Below are positions 1 to 12,141 of a stretch of DNA of 64,000 nucleotides, in pieces. Under the pieces are notes generated by a model, which worked only from the letters and a program-made list of their open reading frames with translations, made no database searches and was not told the DNA's origin. Where the stretch lies: contig NC_056535.1 of assembly GCF_910596095.1 (NCBI RefSeq), forward strand, positions 29,449,505 through 29,513,504, written 5' to 3'. Within the stretch, counting starts at the first letter, position 1; each line of letters begins with the position of its first letter. Made by a program: the position numbers and the translations under genes. Source of the DNA: Thunnus maccoyii. Taxonomy: Eukaryota > Chordata > Actinopteri > Scombriformes > Scombridae.

Positions 1-224
1 ATTTCGTTAATTTGGTAATTTTCCTTGATTTTTGTGCTTCTACCAAGTTAAGTTGGCGACGTAGTTAAATGGTTTCTTTATTTGTATGTTTTAATTGTGT
101 TTATTATTGATAAACGATCGGGAGTCTGCGCAGGGTGTTTTATTTTGAAAATTTACCGGCTGCTCTGCTGTTTCTGTGTCTGACGTCTTGCCAAGTTCGA
201 TCTACTCTGTGCAACTTGACCGCG

Positions 225-491
225 GATGTATAATAAAGATATAAAATACATCCATATAATAATAAATCAGTTAGCTTGACGCGGCTACCTTCAAAAACAC
301 ACTGGAACACTGGAAACACTGGGATTACTGGACTACTGGAATACTGCCACTTCAACCTTCTGCTGACTCTACATTATAAAGAAGAATTTTAGAGGTACGA
401 CTGAAAGTGAAAGTAACTTTAACGTACGTTGACTTTCGAAGAAGAGGAACTTAATCTGTCTGCTGTGTTTTCTGCGTCACACAGAGACAAA
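225..491 (+). promoter_or_regulatory. Promoter/5' leader of TRIM copy 1, with IRF-like site
   Basis: Homology to the other TRIM leaders begins only near 300, at the ACTGG-spaced repeat (about 299-347), followed by an ATTATAAAGAA block and GAAAGTGAAA at 403-412, a perfect match to the IRF/ISRE core GAAANNGAAA. DNA upstream of 300 is unrelated to the promoter block of copies 2-4 and has its own TATA-like GATATAAAATAC near 237. Whether the IRF-like motif lies upstream or downstream of the real transcription start is not known. Confidence 0.45.
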
Positions 492-2785
492 ATGTTTTCT
501 CAATCAGAAAACGATCTCTCCTGTCCCATCTGTCAGGACATATTTACAGATCCAGTTGTCTTGACATGCAGCCACAGCTTCTGTAAAGCATGTGTGCAGA
601 ACTGGTGGAGAGAGAAACAAACTCTGGAGTGTCCAGTTTGTAGGGAGAGACATTTATTGATTGATCCTCCTCATAATTTGGCATTAAAGAACTTGTGTGA
701 GACCTTCTTACTGGAGAGGGATCGAAGAGCTTCAGGAGCGCCGGAGACTCGCTGCAGTCTGCACTCTGAGAAATTCAAACTCTTCTGTCTGGACCATCAG
801 CAGCCAGTGTGTCTCATCTGTAGAGATTCAAAAACACACAGCAACCACAGATTCAGACCCATCAATGAAGCCGTACAGGGTCACAGAGAGGAGCTCCAGA
901 AATCCCTGAAGATCTTACAAGAGAAACTGAAGCTCGTTAGAAAAGTTAAAAGAAACTGCCATCAAATAGCAGAACACATTAAGATCCAGGCCAGAGACAC
1001 AGATAGGCAGATTAAGGAGCAGTTTAAGAAGCTTCAACAGTTTCTTCGAGAGGAAGAGGAGGCCAGGATCGCTGCTCTGTGTGAGGAAGAGGATCAGAAG
1101 AGTCAGATGATGAAGGAGAAAATTGAGACTCTGAGTAAAGAGATAGCGGCTCTTTCGGACATAATCACAGCTACAGAGGAGGAACTGAGAGCTGAAGACG
1201 TCTCATTACTGCAGAATTACAAGGTTGCAGTGGAAAGAGTCCAGCAGCGCCCCCTGCTGGATGATCCAGAGCTGGTCTCAGGAGCTCTGATAGATGTAGC
1301 TGAACACCTGGGCAACCTGACCTTCAACATCTGGAACAAGATGAAGGAGATGGTTTCCTACAGTCCTGTGATTCTGAATCCAAACACCGCCGACCCAGAA
1401 CTCATCCTGTCTGAAGATCTGACCAGTGTGAGATGTGGAGAGAAACAGAGGCTTCCTGAAAACCCAGAGAGGTTTGACTATCACCCCTGTGTCCTGGGCT
1501 CTCAGGGCTTTAACTCTGGGACTCACAGCTGGGACGTTGAGGTTAGACATGATAAATTCTGGGGTGTGGGTGTGATAAATGAATCTGTTGGAAGCAAGGG
1601 ACAAATACCGGCTGGATACTGGGAAATAAGTCTCCTTAATGGAAAATACACAGCAGTCTCTCCGCCACTCTCTAATAAAGTTCTCTCAGTGGAGAAGAAG
1701 CTGCAGAGGATCAGAGTTCATCTGGACTGGAACAGAGGAAAACTGTCATTCTCTGATCCTGATACTAACACACACATACACACCTTCACACACACCTTCA
1801 CTGAGAGGCTGTTTCCATACATCGGCACCATGAATGAACTCCCACTGAAGATATTACCAGTTACAGTCTCTGTAACAATGGAACAGCACACAGTCCCTTC
1901 ATTTACATGCTTGTGGCCTGGTCCCTTCAGGTCCTAGATGGGCATACCATGTGTATTACATACCATGTAATACTCTCAGGTTAAGTAAAGCTGCTCAGAT
2001 ATGCCGTCATTTAGTAGGAGGAAAGGAACATTATTAAGGATGAAGCAGTAAGAGGAGAGTGAGGTATTGATTTAAAAAGATGATTTGTAATGCTCAGGGT
2101 ACTCAAAATGATTTTCAGGGAAAAAAATGATAATCGGTATTAACCATGAAATGGAATTATCTATACATGATTGTATTGTGACTGAAAATGTTAAATTACT
2201 TATTTATAATTCTATGATTATGTTGATTAGTGTTGATATAATGATGCTGTATATGTAATTATACAAAAGATGTTTTACCCAATTTGAAGGGTTTTTTTTA
2301 CCAGTATGTCCACAGCTTGTCAACACGGCAAATGTCTGTATATGAATGAATAGGGAGTGATGTATATAAGTGTTCTGGGACAAACTGTGATGATAATGGG
2401 ACACTCGGAGCCTTACTTCTGCCATAAAAAATGTACAAAAAATGTAAATCTTCTAAGCATAAGTTTTATGACTTCTATTGTCTATTTTTTTAAATTTTCA
2501 TTTTTTCCACTTACTGTGTTCTAATTTCATACTACATAATAATTAATAATTAGTACATAAAATGTGGCTTCAGAAATCCACTGGTACTTTAACTTCATAA
2601 AAGCAAAAATGCCAAACAAGCAAAGTGTTTCCAGCTTCTCTAATGCCAGGTTTTCCTGCTTTTCTCTGCTTTATATAATTGTAAATGGAATATTTTGGGG
2701 TTTTAGACAAAACAAGACATTTGAAGATGTCACCTTGGACTCTGGTAAATTATAACAGCAATTATATATATATGTACAAAACCAT
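300..2785 (+). repeat. TRIM tandem duplication unit 1 (truncated)
   Basis: Contains TRIM copy 1 and about 850 bp of downstream DNA colinear with units 3 and 4. It breaks off near 2785, after an ATATATATATGTACAAAA tract, and runs directly into the promoter block of unit 2. The roughly 6 kb intergenic part of the other units is missing, as is a ~190-bp block that follows the stop codon in copies 2-4. Nothing else coding is visible between 1938 and 2800. Confidence 0.7.
492..1937 (+). CDS. TRIM35-like RING/B-box/PRY-SPRY E3 ubiquitin ligase, copy 1
   Basis: Intronless 481-aa tripartite-motif protein, likely a cytosolic RING E3 ubiquitin ligase of the fish TRIM35 / zinc-binding protein A33-like group, many members of which act in antiviral or inflammatory signalling. 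RING C3HC4 residues are C11, C14, C26, H28, C31, C34, C47 and C50. B-box2 residues are C88, H91, C99, C107, C110, H116 and H119. A Glu/Lys-rich coiled coil follows at about 125-270, then PRY (starting near LNPNTAD) and SPRY (GTHSWDVEV, ending WPGPFRS) to the C-terminus. The ATG at 492 gives [12 protein letters not shown], the normal distance to the first RING cysteine and the same length as the three paralogues. The frame stays open upstream to a TTG, but no ATG is there. It is the most diverged array member (for example Q at RING position 15 and LNPNTAD instead of LDPNTAQ), and its upstream DNA is unlike that of copies 2-4. Family assignment is firm; ligand, substrate and immune role are inferred. 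Confidence 0.9.
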   Translation: MFSQSENDLSCPICQDIFTDPVVLTCSHSFCKACVQNWWREKQTLECPVCRERHLLIDPPHNLALKNLCETFLLERDRRASGAPETRCSLHSEKFKLFCLDHQQPVCLICRDSKTHSNHRFRPINEAVQGHREELQKSLKILQEKLKLVRKVKRNCHQIAEHIKIQARDTDRQIKEQFKKLQQFLREEEEARIAALCEEEDQKSQMMKEKIETLSKEIAALSDIITATEEELRAEDVSLLQNYKVAVERVQQRPLLDDPELVSGALIDVAEHLGNLTFNIWNKMKEMVSYSPVILNPNTADPELILSEDLTSVRCGEKQRLPENPERFDYHPCVLGSQGFNSGTHSWDVEVRHDKFWGVGVINESVGSKGQIPAGYWEISLLNGKYTAVSPPLSNKVLSVEKKLQRIRVHLDWNRGKLSFSDPDTNTHIHTFTHTFTERLFPYIGTMNELPLKILPVTVSVTMEQHTVPSFTCLWPGPFRS

Positions 2786-2799
2786 TTCTAGGCCCTGGG

Positions 2800-3231
2800 T
2801 ACTATTACCCTCAATGACGCCACTGTTTGCCACCAAACTCATGTAAAGGCATGTTCACCTCAGGTGGAGTCATGTGCATCAGATGGGTGTGTGCAGTATG
2901 TGCGTACTGTTTTCCAAAACTGTTGGCATTATGTGACGTTGGTTAAATAGCACCGCTGCCCTTTTTGTTCAGTGCGTTCAAGATTCATCTCCAGACCAAA
3001 CTCAGGAATTCCACAGAGAGAGGCCACATAAAAGAGGGAATACTGGGAACAATGGAAACACTGGGATTACTGGACTACTGGAATACTGTCACTTCAACCT
3101 TCTGCTGATTCCACATTATAAAGAAAAGTTTTAGAGGAGCTACGACTCAAAGTGAAAATGACTTTAAGGTAACTTTCGAGACTGAGGAACTTAATCTGTC
3201 TGCTGCGTTTTCTGCGTCACACAGAGACAAA
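2800..3231 (+). promoter_or_regulatory. Shared promoter block and leader of TRIM copy 2
   Basis: This block recurs before copies 3 and 4. It contains TGACG half-sites, a TTAAATAG TATA-like element near 2943, a leader with ACTGG repeated every 8-9 bp (about 3040-3088) and a CAAAGTGAAAAT IRF-like site near 3148-3159. Promoter function is inferred from position and conservation among paralogues. Confidence 0.4.
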
Positions 3232-4677
3232 ATGTTTTCTCAATCAGAAAACGATCTCTCCTGTCCCATCTGTCATGACGTCTTTACAGATCCAGTTGTC
3301 CTGACATGCAGCCACAGCTTCTGTAAAGAATGTGTGCAGAACTGTTGGAGAGAGAAACAAACTCAGGAATGTCCAGTTTGTAGGGAAACACATTTATTGA
3401 TTGATCCTCCTCGTAACTTGGCATTAAAGAACCTGTGTGAGGCCTTCTTACTGGAGAGAGATCAGAGAGCTTCAGCAGGGTCTGAGGCTCTCTGCAGTCT
3501 GCACTCTGAGAAACTCAAACTCTTCTGTCTGGACCATCAGCAGCCAGTGTGTGTTGTCTGCAGAGATTCAAAAACACACAACAATCACAGATTCAAACCC
3601 ATTGATGAAGCTGCACAGGATCACAAAGAGGAGCTCCAGAAATCCCTGAAGCCCTTAAAGGACAAACTGAAGCTCTTTAACAAAGTTAAAGGAAACTGTG
3701 ATGAAACAGCAGAACACATTAAGGTCCAGGCCAGAGACACAGAGAGACAGATTAAGGAGCAGTTTAAGAGGCTTCGACAGTTTCTACAAGAGGAAGAGGA
3801 GGCCAGGATCGCTGCTCTGTGTGAGGAAGAGGATCAGAAGAGTCAGATGATGAAGGAGAAGATTGAGAGTCTGAGCAGAGAGATAGCAGCTCTTTCGGAC
3901 ATAATCAGAGCCACAGAGGAGGAGCTGAGAGCTGAAGACGTCTCATTCCTGCAGATCTACAAGGCTGCAGTGGAAAGAGTCCAGCAGCGCCCCCTGCTGG
4001 ATGATCCAGAGCTGGTCTCAGGAGCTCTGATAGATGTGGCCAAACACCTGGGCAACCTGACCTTCAACATCTGGAACAAGATGAAGGAGATGGTCTCCTA
4101 CACTCCTGTGATTCTGGATCCAAATACTGCTCAGCCAAATCTCATCCTGTCTGAAGATCTGACCAGTGTGAGACGTGGAGAGAAACAGAAGCTTCCTAAA
4201 AACCCAGAGAGGATTGATAATTACTCCTGTGTCCTGGGCTCTGAGGGCTTTAACTCAGGGACTCACAGCTGGGACGTTGAGGTTAGACATGATAAATTCT
4301 GGGGTGTGGGTGTGGTAAATGAATCTGTTGGAATCAAGGGACAAATAGCAGCTGGATACTGGGAAATAAGTCTCCTTAATGGAAAATACACAGCAGTCTC
4401 TCCGCCACTCTCTGATAAAGTTCTCTCAGTGAAGCAGAAGCTGCAGAGGATCAGAGTTCATCTGGACTGGAACAGAGGAAAACTGTCATTCTCTGATCCT
4501 GATACTAACACACACATACACACCTTCACACACACCTTCACTGAGAGGCTGTTTCCTTACATCGGCACCATGAATGAACTCCCACTGAAGATATTACCAG
4601 TAACAGTCTCTGTAACAGTGGAACAGCTCACAGTCCCTTCATTTACAGGCTTGTGGCCTGGTCCCTTCAGGTCCTAG
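3232..4677 (+). CDS. TRIM35-like RING/B-box/PRY-SPRY E3 ubiquitin ligase, copy 2
   Basis: Second intronless 481-aa TRIM paralogue with all RING (C11 to C50) and B-box2 zinc ligands, coiled coil and complete PRY-SPRY. It differs from copy 1 by a CHDVF RING loop, a single rather than paired tryptophan after the sixth ligand (NCWREK), and a distinctive PRY stretch ([11 protein letters not shown]). The start is set by the conserved ATG about 24 bp after a TTTTCTGCGTCACAC leader block shared by all four genes. Unlike copy 1, it has the full promoter block (about 2800-3000) and the ACTGG-repeat leader. Downstream it has lost about 400 bp present in units 1, 3 and 4. Probable E3 ligase; function inferred from family only. 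Confidence 0.9.
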   Translation: MFSQSENDLSCPICHDVFTDPVVLTCSHSFCKECVQNCWREKQTQECPVCRETHLLIDPPRNLALKNLCEAFLLERDQRASAGSEALCSLHSEKLKLFCLDHQQPVCVVCRDSKTHNNHRFKPIDEAAQDHKEELQKSLKPLKDKLKLFNKVKGNCDETAEHIKVQARDTERQIKEQFKRLRQFLQEEEEARIAALCEEEDQKSQMMKEKIESLSREIAALSDIIRATEEELRAEDVSFLQIYKAAVERVQQRPLLDDPELVSGALIDVAKHLGNLTFNIWNKMKEMVSYTPVILDPNTAQPNLILSEDLTSVRRGEKQKLPKNPERIDNYSCVLGSEGFNSGTHSWDVEVRHDKFWGVGVVNESVGIKGQIAAGYWEISLLNGKYTAVSPPLSDKVLSVKQKLQRIRVHLDWNRGKLSFSDPDTNTHIHTFTHTFTERLFPYIGTMNELPLKILPVTVSVTVEQLTVPSFTGLWPGPFRS

Positions 4678-5495
4678 ATGGGCTTACCATGTAATACTTT
4701 CAAGTTAAATAGGGCTGCTCAGAACTGCCATCATTTAGCATCTTAGTTGTCAAAGAAACCAGAGAAATGCTACAGGAGGCCTCGGCACAGAGAGAGAGAA
4801 AAGATCCACAATCTGGAGGAATCTGGAAAAAGACAGAGGAGAGAAGGTGGAAACCAGACCTGATCATCGCCTACCTGACCTGCATGTGTCCAATACCTGG
4901 CATGACATCACCATAAGACAGTCAAAGGCCCAAAGGAGGAAAGGAACATCATAGAGGATGAAGCAGTAAGAGGAGTGAGGTATTGATTTAAAAAGATGAT
5001 TTGTAATGCTCAGGGTATACAAAATGATTATCAGGGAAAAAAATGATAATTGGTATTAACCATGAAATGGAATTATCTATACATGATTGTATTGTGACTG
5101 TGATACATATCAAGCAAACAAGCAAAGTGTATGTATATCTGTTTTATATAATTGTAAATGGAATATTTTGGGGTTTTAGACAAAACAAGACATTTGAAGA
5201 TGTCACCTTGGACTCTGGTAAATTATAACAGGGATTTTATATATATGTACAAAATAACATTTTTCTCTATTATTACCATTTTGTAGCTTTTTGGGTGAAA
5301 TGCATAAACCATTTACTAATGGAGAAAATGAAATAAGCAGAAGTTAAGAAAAAATCATTTCATATTTTTAGGATTTTTTGTCAGTGATTTGAATCCTGCA
5401 CTGTCAGTTTGTAAGAGTTTTCATTACTTTATTTCAAATAGTGGACACTTAGATTCAGGTTTAATTATAAACTTACTGTAAATTACTGTGCATTG

Positions 5496-5718
5496 GTTCA
5501 GGGCTTGGATTTTGTCCTGACATGGATTGTGGATTGTGGGACCTTATACACACAGATGTGCACCTTTCTAAACTATATCCAGTCAATTCAGTTATCCACA
5601 GGTGGAATCACATCAAGTTGTAGACACACCTCAAGGATAATTAAAGCAAAAAGGATGCAACTGCCCACAATTAGGAGTGCTACAGCAAAGGGTCTGAATA
5701 CTTTCTGAATCCACTGTA
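5496..5718 (-). mobile_element. Tc1/mariner end fragment in TRIM unit 2
   Basis: Read on -, this is a 5' Tc1-like transposon end: the inverted-repeat motif CAGTGGATTCAGAAAG followed by GTATTCAGACCC, then the familiar pre-transposase region (TCCACCTGTGGAT, AAGGTCCCACAATCCA, CATGTCAGGACAAAA). It abuts a TA dinucleotide as expected for Tc1 insertion. No transposase is present. The same fragment recurs in units 3 and 4, so it was inserted before the array expanded. Confidence 0.75.
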
Positions 5719-6164
5719 AACTTTACATTATTGTGTTTCATAGTTATTTTATTAATGTTTTATTGTGATTCTAAATCAACTTATATATTATAAATAAACT
5801 TTATTTGTACTTAAGCTCATTTCCAGTTTTCAATTTTTGTTGCTAATATGCTTCCACAATAAATTACAGAAGTTGAGAGCAGCTGTGGTAGTTGAGAATA
5901 TTGTTTGACATCTTTATCTATCACAAGTTTTCATAAAGTAAATAATGCTGCTCATATTTAGGTTCCTATACTGCATGTTTATATTCATCTAAAAAATAAT
6001 TAGCAACCACAGCTGTTCGAAGCCCTCGCAGAAAAAATAATATACCAGCTAAGTTTTTTAAAAATCATTGTAAACACTCATATCTTTCAAACTTGTCACC
6101 TCCGGGTTGTAATTCAGGCTTTTTATTACATATTTATAATCTCCAGAACCAAAGAAGACACTAT

Positions 6165-6501
6165 TAGAGCTGCAACAATTGGTTGATTAATCAATTAGTT
6201 GCCAACTATTAAATTAATCAGAAACCATTTTGATAATTGATTAATTGTCTTGAGTCATTTTTTAAGAAGAACATTTCCAAATTCTCTGACTCCAGCTTCT
6301 CAAATGTTTCTATTTTCTGGTTTCTTTAGTCCTCTGTGATAGTAAAGTGAATATTTTTGGGTTGTTGACTGTTGGTCAGGATAAAACTAGATATTTGAGG
6401 CTTTGAGAAACAGCGATCGACATTTTTCAACATTTCCAGACATTTTATGGCTCAAACAACTAATCAATTAATCAAGAAACTAATTGTTAGTTGCAGCTCT
6501 A
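6165..6501. mobile_element. hAT-like MITE in TRIM unit 2
   Basis: Terminal inverted repeats TAGAGCTGCAAC and GTTGCAGCTCTA bound an AT-rich non-coding body. The flanks GACACTAT and GACATTAG look like a decayed 8-bp target duplication, as expected for hAT elements. The family is very common in percomorph fish. Confidence 0.7.
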
Positions 6502-9004
6502 GACATTAGACAGCTGTTCTCACAGGCTGAGTAGAATAACCAAGACTAGTAAACTGATCTTCATGAGTAAAATCAGAGGAGTGGATCCAAAAAAAATGAG
6601 CCGAGACGAGCTGTGGATGTAGTCAGTATATTATTCTCTTTAAAAAAAAAGACTTCATTACAAGAATTAACTTCATTCATTCAGACACAGTCAAAGTCTT
6701 TGTATGTTCAGTGTTCTAAATACTGTTTGTCACTAACTGCGTAACAATGAGGAGCTACTGCGTTCAGTTCAGAGATCAATGTTGTTGATTATTTGGACAG
6801 ACAGACGGCTGATTTCAACTGCTGCATGTGTTCATGGTCAGTCATGATAAGTCACAAGTAGAAGACACATTATTACTGACCTCTGTACATCTGAACTGAC
6901 AAAAACATGGATGACTGTGGCGAGGAGCTCCAGAAACCTTCAATAGCAAAGGTTTTTGTTTTGTTTTGTTTTTGACTGTATCAAGCGACTCCTTCATCCC
7001 TGTTGCACATTAAAATGATTAATTTTTACAACAATAATGAAACAAATCAAGAGCTAATTCATCTCCATTTATATGTGTCTCAAACAAACTCTTCTTATAT
7101 TAATCAATACACATGATTCAAAACATCTGATGTTAAATTCAACAACGTTGGTCTATCAGTGAGTCTGTTGGTCCAACTCTTTGGTGAAGACTGAGATATT
7201 TTAGCAACTCTCAGAAGGATTGCCATGAAATTTGGTTCAGACATTCATGGTCCCCTGAGGATGAATAATAAAGACGCTGGAGGTGCCGAACAAAGTTTTG
7301 TCTCATATGTCAGTTCATGACAGGATACTTCTAAAAGTAAAGGGTGAATTCCCAACAGTCTCAGCTTGAGATGAATGCTAAAGGCATGCTAACATGCTAA
7401 GCTTTTATTATCTGCTTTCAATGATGAGCTTCAACCCTTCATCTTGAGTCACCAATTGAGGTTGAGTCAAATGCACAATGAAGCCGACTGTAACCCTGCC
7501 AGAAATGTCACCCTTGGGTCTCTGCAGTGGATGGGAACATGCTAGATTTAGTGTGTTAGCATGCTAACATGCTAAACGTTACATTATAACAGTGGCATGT
7601 TGACCAGCAAAAACAACCGGCAAAAACAGGATTTTCAGAGGGTGTTAACTTACTCTTTAAGAAACATTAGAACAAAAGAAAAACATGGTAAAACAATATA
7701 TTATTTTTAAGTAGAATATCCCCAATGCAGTCTAACATCTAACTCAAATAACTGTAAACGTTCTTGATGAATTGCAGTTTGTTACAAAAAGTGTTTTACA
7801 TTTTGTTCACTTTTTACAGATCAGTAACCAGTTTGGTATTGAAGCGCATAGTTTTCATGATGAAAGAAAGAAGATCTTGAGTTTACCAAGGCATCGAGAC
7901 ATAATCGACATATACTCTATGACTGATTAAAGTTGCACTAATCAATTTTTTTGTATAAAAATTCATCAGGTTGACACAAACATGACTTGGATGTGATGAT
8001 AATGTTCCTCTGTGTCTGTTGTCTGCTTGCCTCTCCACAAAGAATTGTTTACTATCTGACTGCATTTCATAATCAAAGACAACTAAATAAGACATCACTG
8101 AATACAACTTCAGAGACCTGAAGACACAATCCAAATACAGACAAACAATTGGCCCCAGTATTGAATTGAAAACAGAGGATCACAACCTGCTATCACTCTC
8201 AAACTGACTGAATGATCTTAATACAAGAAGTAAAGTTAAATATTAACATGAACTTAATCTAAGTTTTTAAACCTTATTTTGGATCAGTAATGTTTATAAA
8301 CACAATTGTAAAACTGATCAAAACATTATAGTAAACTGATCATATTTCAAAAGTTGCTGAGAATCATTGTATATTACAAACATCTTAAAATTGTATAATA
8401 TTGTGTAATACCTGATGTTACAAATCTCTTTTCAGTGTGAACTGCTGCAAATGACTACTTAAAATAACTTTTAGTAGCTACTTTATGAGCTCAGCTTGTC
8501 TAACATCCTCAGTAACATGAGAAGATGGTGATTATGAACAAGCACTGATTCACTCTCTGTGGTTGTTTCTCAAACTGAAATGCTTCTTCATTTGTCAAGA
8601 AGCTAACTATTATAATTGCAAGCCACGTGTCAACAGCTGCTTTCCCTCTGATTGTTTTCTTTCTTTTCTCTTCTGATAGCCTGATTTTATTTTTTAAGTG
8701 ACATTTAAGTGACATGATAGCATCAACTTCATCCAAATTCCTTAGTATTAGCACAATTACAGCGTCTGAAGACCCATTTGGAACCATTTTTGCCCACCCT
8801 ACTGCAGGAGCAGACTACACTAGGCCCCTCAGAGGCTCTAATAATGTTTTAAATACAAGAAATAGTTGGTCAAACTATTTATTCAGCCAACACTTGATAG
8901 TTTAAATACAATGCTAATAATGTGAAATTTCAAAATTGTAGATAAAAACAATCTTTTAACTCCAGGCTTTCTGAGGGCCCTCTCCATGTCTGGGCCCTGA
9001 GTAC

Positions 9005-9443
9005 TTAGTTTCACTATTACCCTCAATGACGCCACTGTTTGCCACCAAACTCATGTAAAGGCACGTTCACCTCAGGTGGAGTCATGTGCATCAGATGGGT
9101 GTGTGCAGTATGTGCATACTGCTTTCCAAAACTGTTGGCATTATGTGACGTTGGTTAAATAGCACCGCTGCCCTTTTTGTTCAGTGCGTTCAAGATCCAC
9201 CTCCAGACCAAACTCAGGAATTCCACAGAGAGAGGCCACATAAAAGAGGGAATACTGGGAACACTGGAAACACTGGGATTACTGGACTACTGGAATACTG
9301 CCACTTCAACCTTCTGCTGATTCTACATTATAAAGAAGAGTTTTAGAGGAGCTACGACTCAAAGTGAAAGTAACTTTAAGGGAACTTTCGAGACTGTGGA
9401 ACTTCCCCTGTCTGCTGTGTTTTCTGCGTCACACAGAGACAAA
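9005..9443 (+). promoter_or_regulatory. Shared promoter block and leader of TRIM copy 3
   Basis: Near-identical to the block before copies 2 and 4: TGACG half-sites, TTAAATAG near 9155, ACTGG-spaced repeat about 9252-9300, IRF-like CAAAGTGAAA at 9360-9369, ATG at 9444. Confidence 0.4.
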
Positions 9444-10889
9444 ATGTTTTCTCAATCAGAAAACGATCTCTCCTGTCCTGTCTGTCAGGACATCTTTAAT
9501 GATCCAGTTGTCCTGACATGCAGCCACAGCTTCTGTAAAGAATGTGTGAGGAGCTGGTGGAGAGGAAAACAAACTCAGGAGTGTCCAGTTTGTAGGGAAA
9601 GACATTTATTCATTGATCCTCCTCGTAACTTGGCATTAAAGAACCTGTGTGAGACCTTCTTACTGGAGAGAGATCAGAGAGCTTCAGCAGGGTCTGAGGA
9701 TCTCTGCAGTCTGCACTCTGAGAAACTTAAACTCTTCTGTCTGGACCATCAGCAGCCAGTGTGTCTCGTCTGCAGAGATTCAAAAGCACACAACAACCAC
9801 AGATTCAAACCCATCGATGAAGCTGCACATGATCACAAAGAGGAGCTCCAGAAATCCCTGAAGATCTTAAAGGAGAAACTGAAGCTTTTTAACAAAGTTA
9901 AAGGAAACTGTGATGAAACAGCAGAACATATTAAGGTCCAGGCCAGAGACACAGAGAGGCAGATTAAGGAGCAGTTTAAGAAGCTTCACCTGTTTCTACA
10001 AGAGGAAGAGGAGGCCAGGATCGCTGTTCTGAGGGAGGAAGAGGAGCAGAAGAATCAGATGATGAAGGAGAAGATAAAGGCTCTGAGCAGAGAGATAGCA
10101 GCTCTGTCAGACACAATCAGAGCCACAGAGGAGGAGCTGAGAGCTGAAGACGTCTCATTCCTGCAGAACTACAAGGCTGCAGTGAAAAGAGTCCAGCAGC
10201 GCCCCCTGCTGGATGATTCAGAGCTGGTCTCAGGAGCTCTGATAGATGTGGCCAAACACCTGGGCAACCTGACCTTCAACGTCTGGAACAAGATGAAGGA
10301 GATGGTCTCCTACACTCCTGTGATTCTGGATCCAAACACTGCTCAGCCAAACCTTATCCTGTCTGAAGACCTGACCAGTGTGAGACGTGGAGAGAAACAG
10401 AAGCTTCCTGAAAACCCAGAGAGGTTTGACCATCACCCCTGTGTCCTGAGCTCTCAGGGCTTTAACTCTGGGACTCACAGCTGGGACGTTGAGGTTAGAC
10501 ATGATAAATTCTGGGGTGTGGGTGTGGTAAATGAATCTGTTGGAATCAAGGGACAAATAGCAGCTGGATACTGGGAAATAAGTCTCCTTGATGGAAAATA
10601 CACAGCAATCTCTCCACCACTCTCTAATAAAGTTCTCTCAGTGAAGAAGAAGCTGCAGAGGATCAGAGTTCATCTGGACTGGAACAGAGGAAAACTCTCA
10701 TTCTCTGATCCTGATACTAACACACACATACACACCTTCACACACACCTTCACTGAGAGGCTGTTTCCTTACATCGGCACCATGAATGAACTCCCACTGA
10801 AGATATTACCAGTTACAGTCTTTGTAACAATGGAACAGCACACAGTCCCTTCATTTACAGGCTTGTGGCCTGGTCCCTTCAGGTCCTAG
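9444..10889 (+). CDS. TRIM35-like RING/B-box/PRY-SPRY E3 ubiquitin ligase, copy 3
   Basis: Third intronless 481-aa TRIM paralogue, differing from copy 4 at only about a dozen residues (for example CPVCQ versus CPICQ in the RING, LFIDPP versus LLIDPP, HLFLQ versus HQFLQ in the coiled coil, FVTMEQH versus SVTMEQL near the end). All RING and B-box2 ligands are intact; coiled coil about 125-270; PRY begins at LDPNTAQ; SPRY ends WPGPFRS. The in-frame GTG upstream at 9396 is not a plausible eukaryotic start, so the ATG at 9444 is used, matching the other copies. Its unit has lost about 1.2 kb of intergenic DNA relative to unit 2. Likely an E3 ubiquitin ligase; substrate unknown. Confidence 0.9.
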   Translation: MFSQSENDLSCPVCQDIFNDPVVLTCSHSFCKECVRSWWRGKQTQECPVCRERHLFIDPPRNLALKNLCETFLLERDQRASAGSEDLCSLHSEKLKLFCLDHQQPVCLVCRDSKAHNNHRFKPIDEAAHDHKEELQKSLKILKEKLKLFNKVKGNCDETAEHIKVQARDTERQIKEQFKKLHLFLQEEEEARIAVLREEEEQKNQMMKEKIKALSREIAALSDTIRATEEELRAEDVSFLQNYKAAVKRVQQRPLLDDSELVSGALIDVAKHLGNLTFNVWNKMKEMVSYTPVILDPNTAQPNLILSEDLTSVRRGEKQKLPENPERFDHHPCVLSSQGFNSGTHSWDVEVRHDKFWGVGVVNESVGIKGQIAAGYWEISLLDGKYTAISPPLSNKVLSVKKKLQRIRVHLDWNRGKLSFSDPDTNTHIHTFTHTFTERLFPYIGTMNELPLKILPVTVFVTMEQHTVPSFTGLWPGPFRS

Positions 10890-12141
10890 ATGGGCATACC
10901 ATGTTATACTCTCAGGTTAAGTAAGGCTGCCCAGAAATGACATCATTTAGTATCTTAGTTGTCAAAGAAACCAGAGAAATGCTACAGGAGGCCTCGGCAC
11001 ACAGAGAGAGAAAAGATCCACAATCTGGAGGAATCTGGAAAAAGACAGAGGAGGGAAGGTGGAAACCAGACCTGATCATCGCCTACCTGACCTGCATGTG
11101 TCCAATACCTGGCATGACATCACCATAAGACAATCAAAGGCCCAAAGGAGGAAAGGAACATCATAGAGGATGAAGCAGTAAGAGGAGAGTGAGTTATTGA
11201 TTTAAAAAGATGATTTGAAATACTTAGGGTACACAAAATGATTTTCAGGGAAAAAAATGATAATCGGTATTAACCATGAAATGGAATTATCTATACATGA
11301 TTGTATTGTGACTGTGATTTAAAATGGCAAATTACTTATTCATAATTCTATGATTATGTTGATTAATGTTGATATAATGATGCTGTATATGTAATTATAC
11401 AAAGGATGTTTTACCCAATTTGAGGGTTTTTTTTACCAGTATGTCCACAGTTTTTCAACACAGCAAATGTCTGTATATGAATGAATAGGGAGTGATGTAT
11501 ATAAGTGTTCTGGGACAAACTGTGATGATAATGGGACACTCGGAGCCTTACTGCTGCCAAAAAAAAAGTACCATCACACAAATCTTCTAAGCATAGGTTT
11601 TATAACTCCTATTGTCTATTTTTTAAATTTCTATTTTTTCCACTTACTGTGTCCTAATTTCATACTACATAATAATTAATGATTAATACATAAAATGTGT
11701 CACTTTAACTTCATAAAAGCAAAAATGCCAAACAAGCAAAGTGTTTCCAGCTTCTCTAATGCCAGGTTTTCCTGTTTTTCTCTGTTTTATATAATTGTAA
11801 ATGGAATATTTTGGGGTTTTAGACAAAACAAGACATTTGAAGATGTCACCTTGGACTCTGGTAAATTATAACAGGGACTTTATATATATGTACAAAATAA
11901 CATTTTTCTCTATTATTACCATTTTGTAGCTTTTTGGGTGAAATGCATAAACCATTTACTAATGGAGAAAATGAAATAAGCAGAAGTTAAGAAAAAATCA
12001 TTTTATATTTTTAGGATTTTTCGTCAGTGATTTGAATCCTGCACTGTCAGTTTGTAAGAGTTTTCATTACTTTATTTTAAATAGTGGACACTTAGATTCA
12101 GGTTTAATTATAAACTTACTGTAAATTACTGTGCATTGGTT

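Larger units (their letters stand above)
2790..8999 (+). repeat. TRIM tandem duplication unit 2
   Basis: Longest unit, about 6.2 kb. After TRIM copy 2 comes non-coding DNA shared with units 3 and 4: a 3' block with a short open frame (4734-4915), a Tc1 end (5496-5718), a hAT-like MITE (6165-6501) and an interspersed repeat rich in GCTAACATGCTAA (about 7180-7600). The stretch about 7525-8745 is missing from unit 3. I see no further gene between 4678 and 9000. Confidence 0.7.

Noticed and set aside
429-491. Longer TRIM N-termini starting at TTG (429) or GTG (9396, 14697)
   Set aside because: Non-ATG codons; the downstream ATG gives identical 481-aa proteins in all four copies and the usual short N-terminus before the RING.
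1278-1604. 108-aa open frames on - within the TRIM genes (also 10230-10556, 15531-15857)
   Set aside because: Antisense shadows of the PRY-SPRY coding sequence, conserved only because the sense strand is.
5493-5708. 71-aa open frame repeated in TRIM units 2 and 3
   Set aside because: It lies inside a Tc1 end fragment on the wrong strand and is an accident of that sequence.
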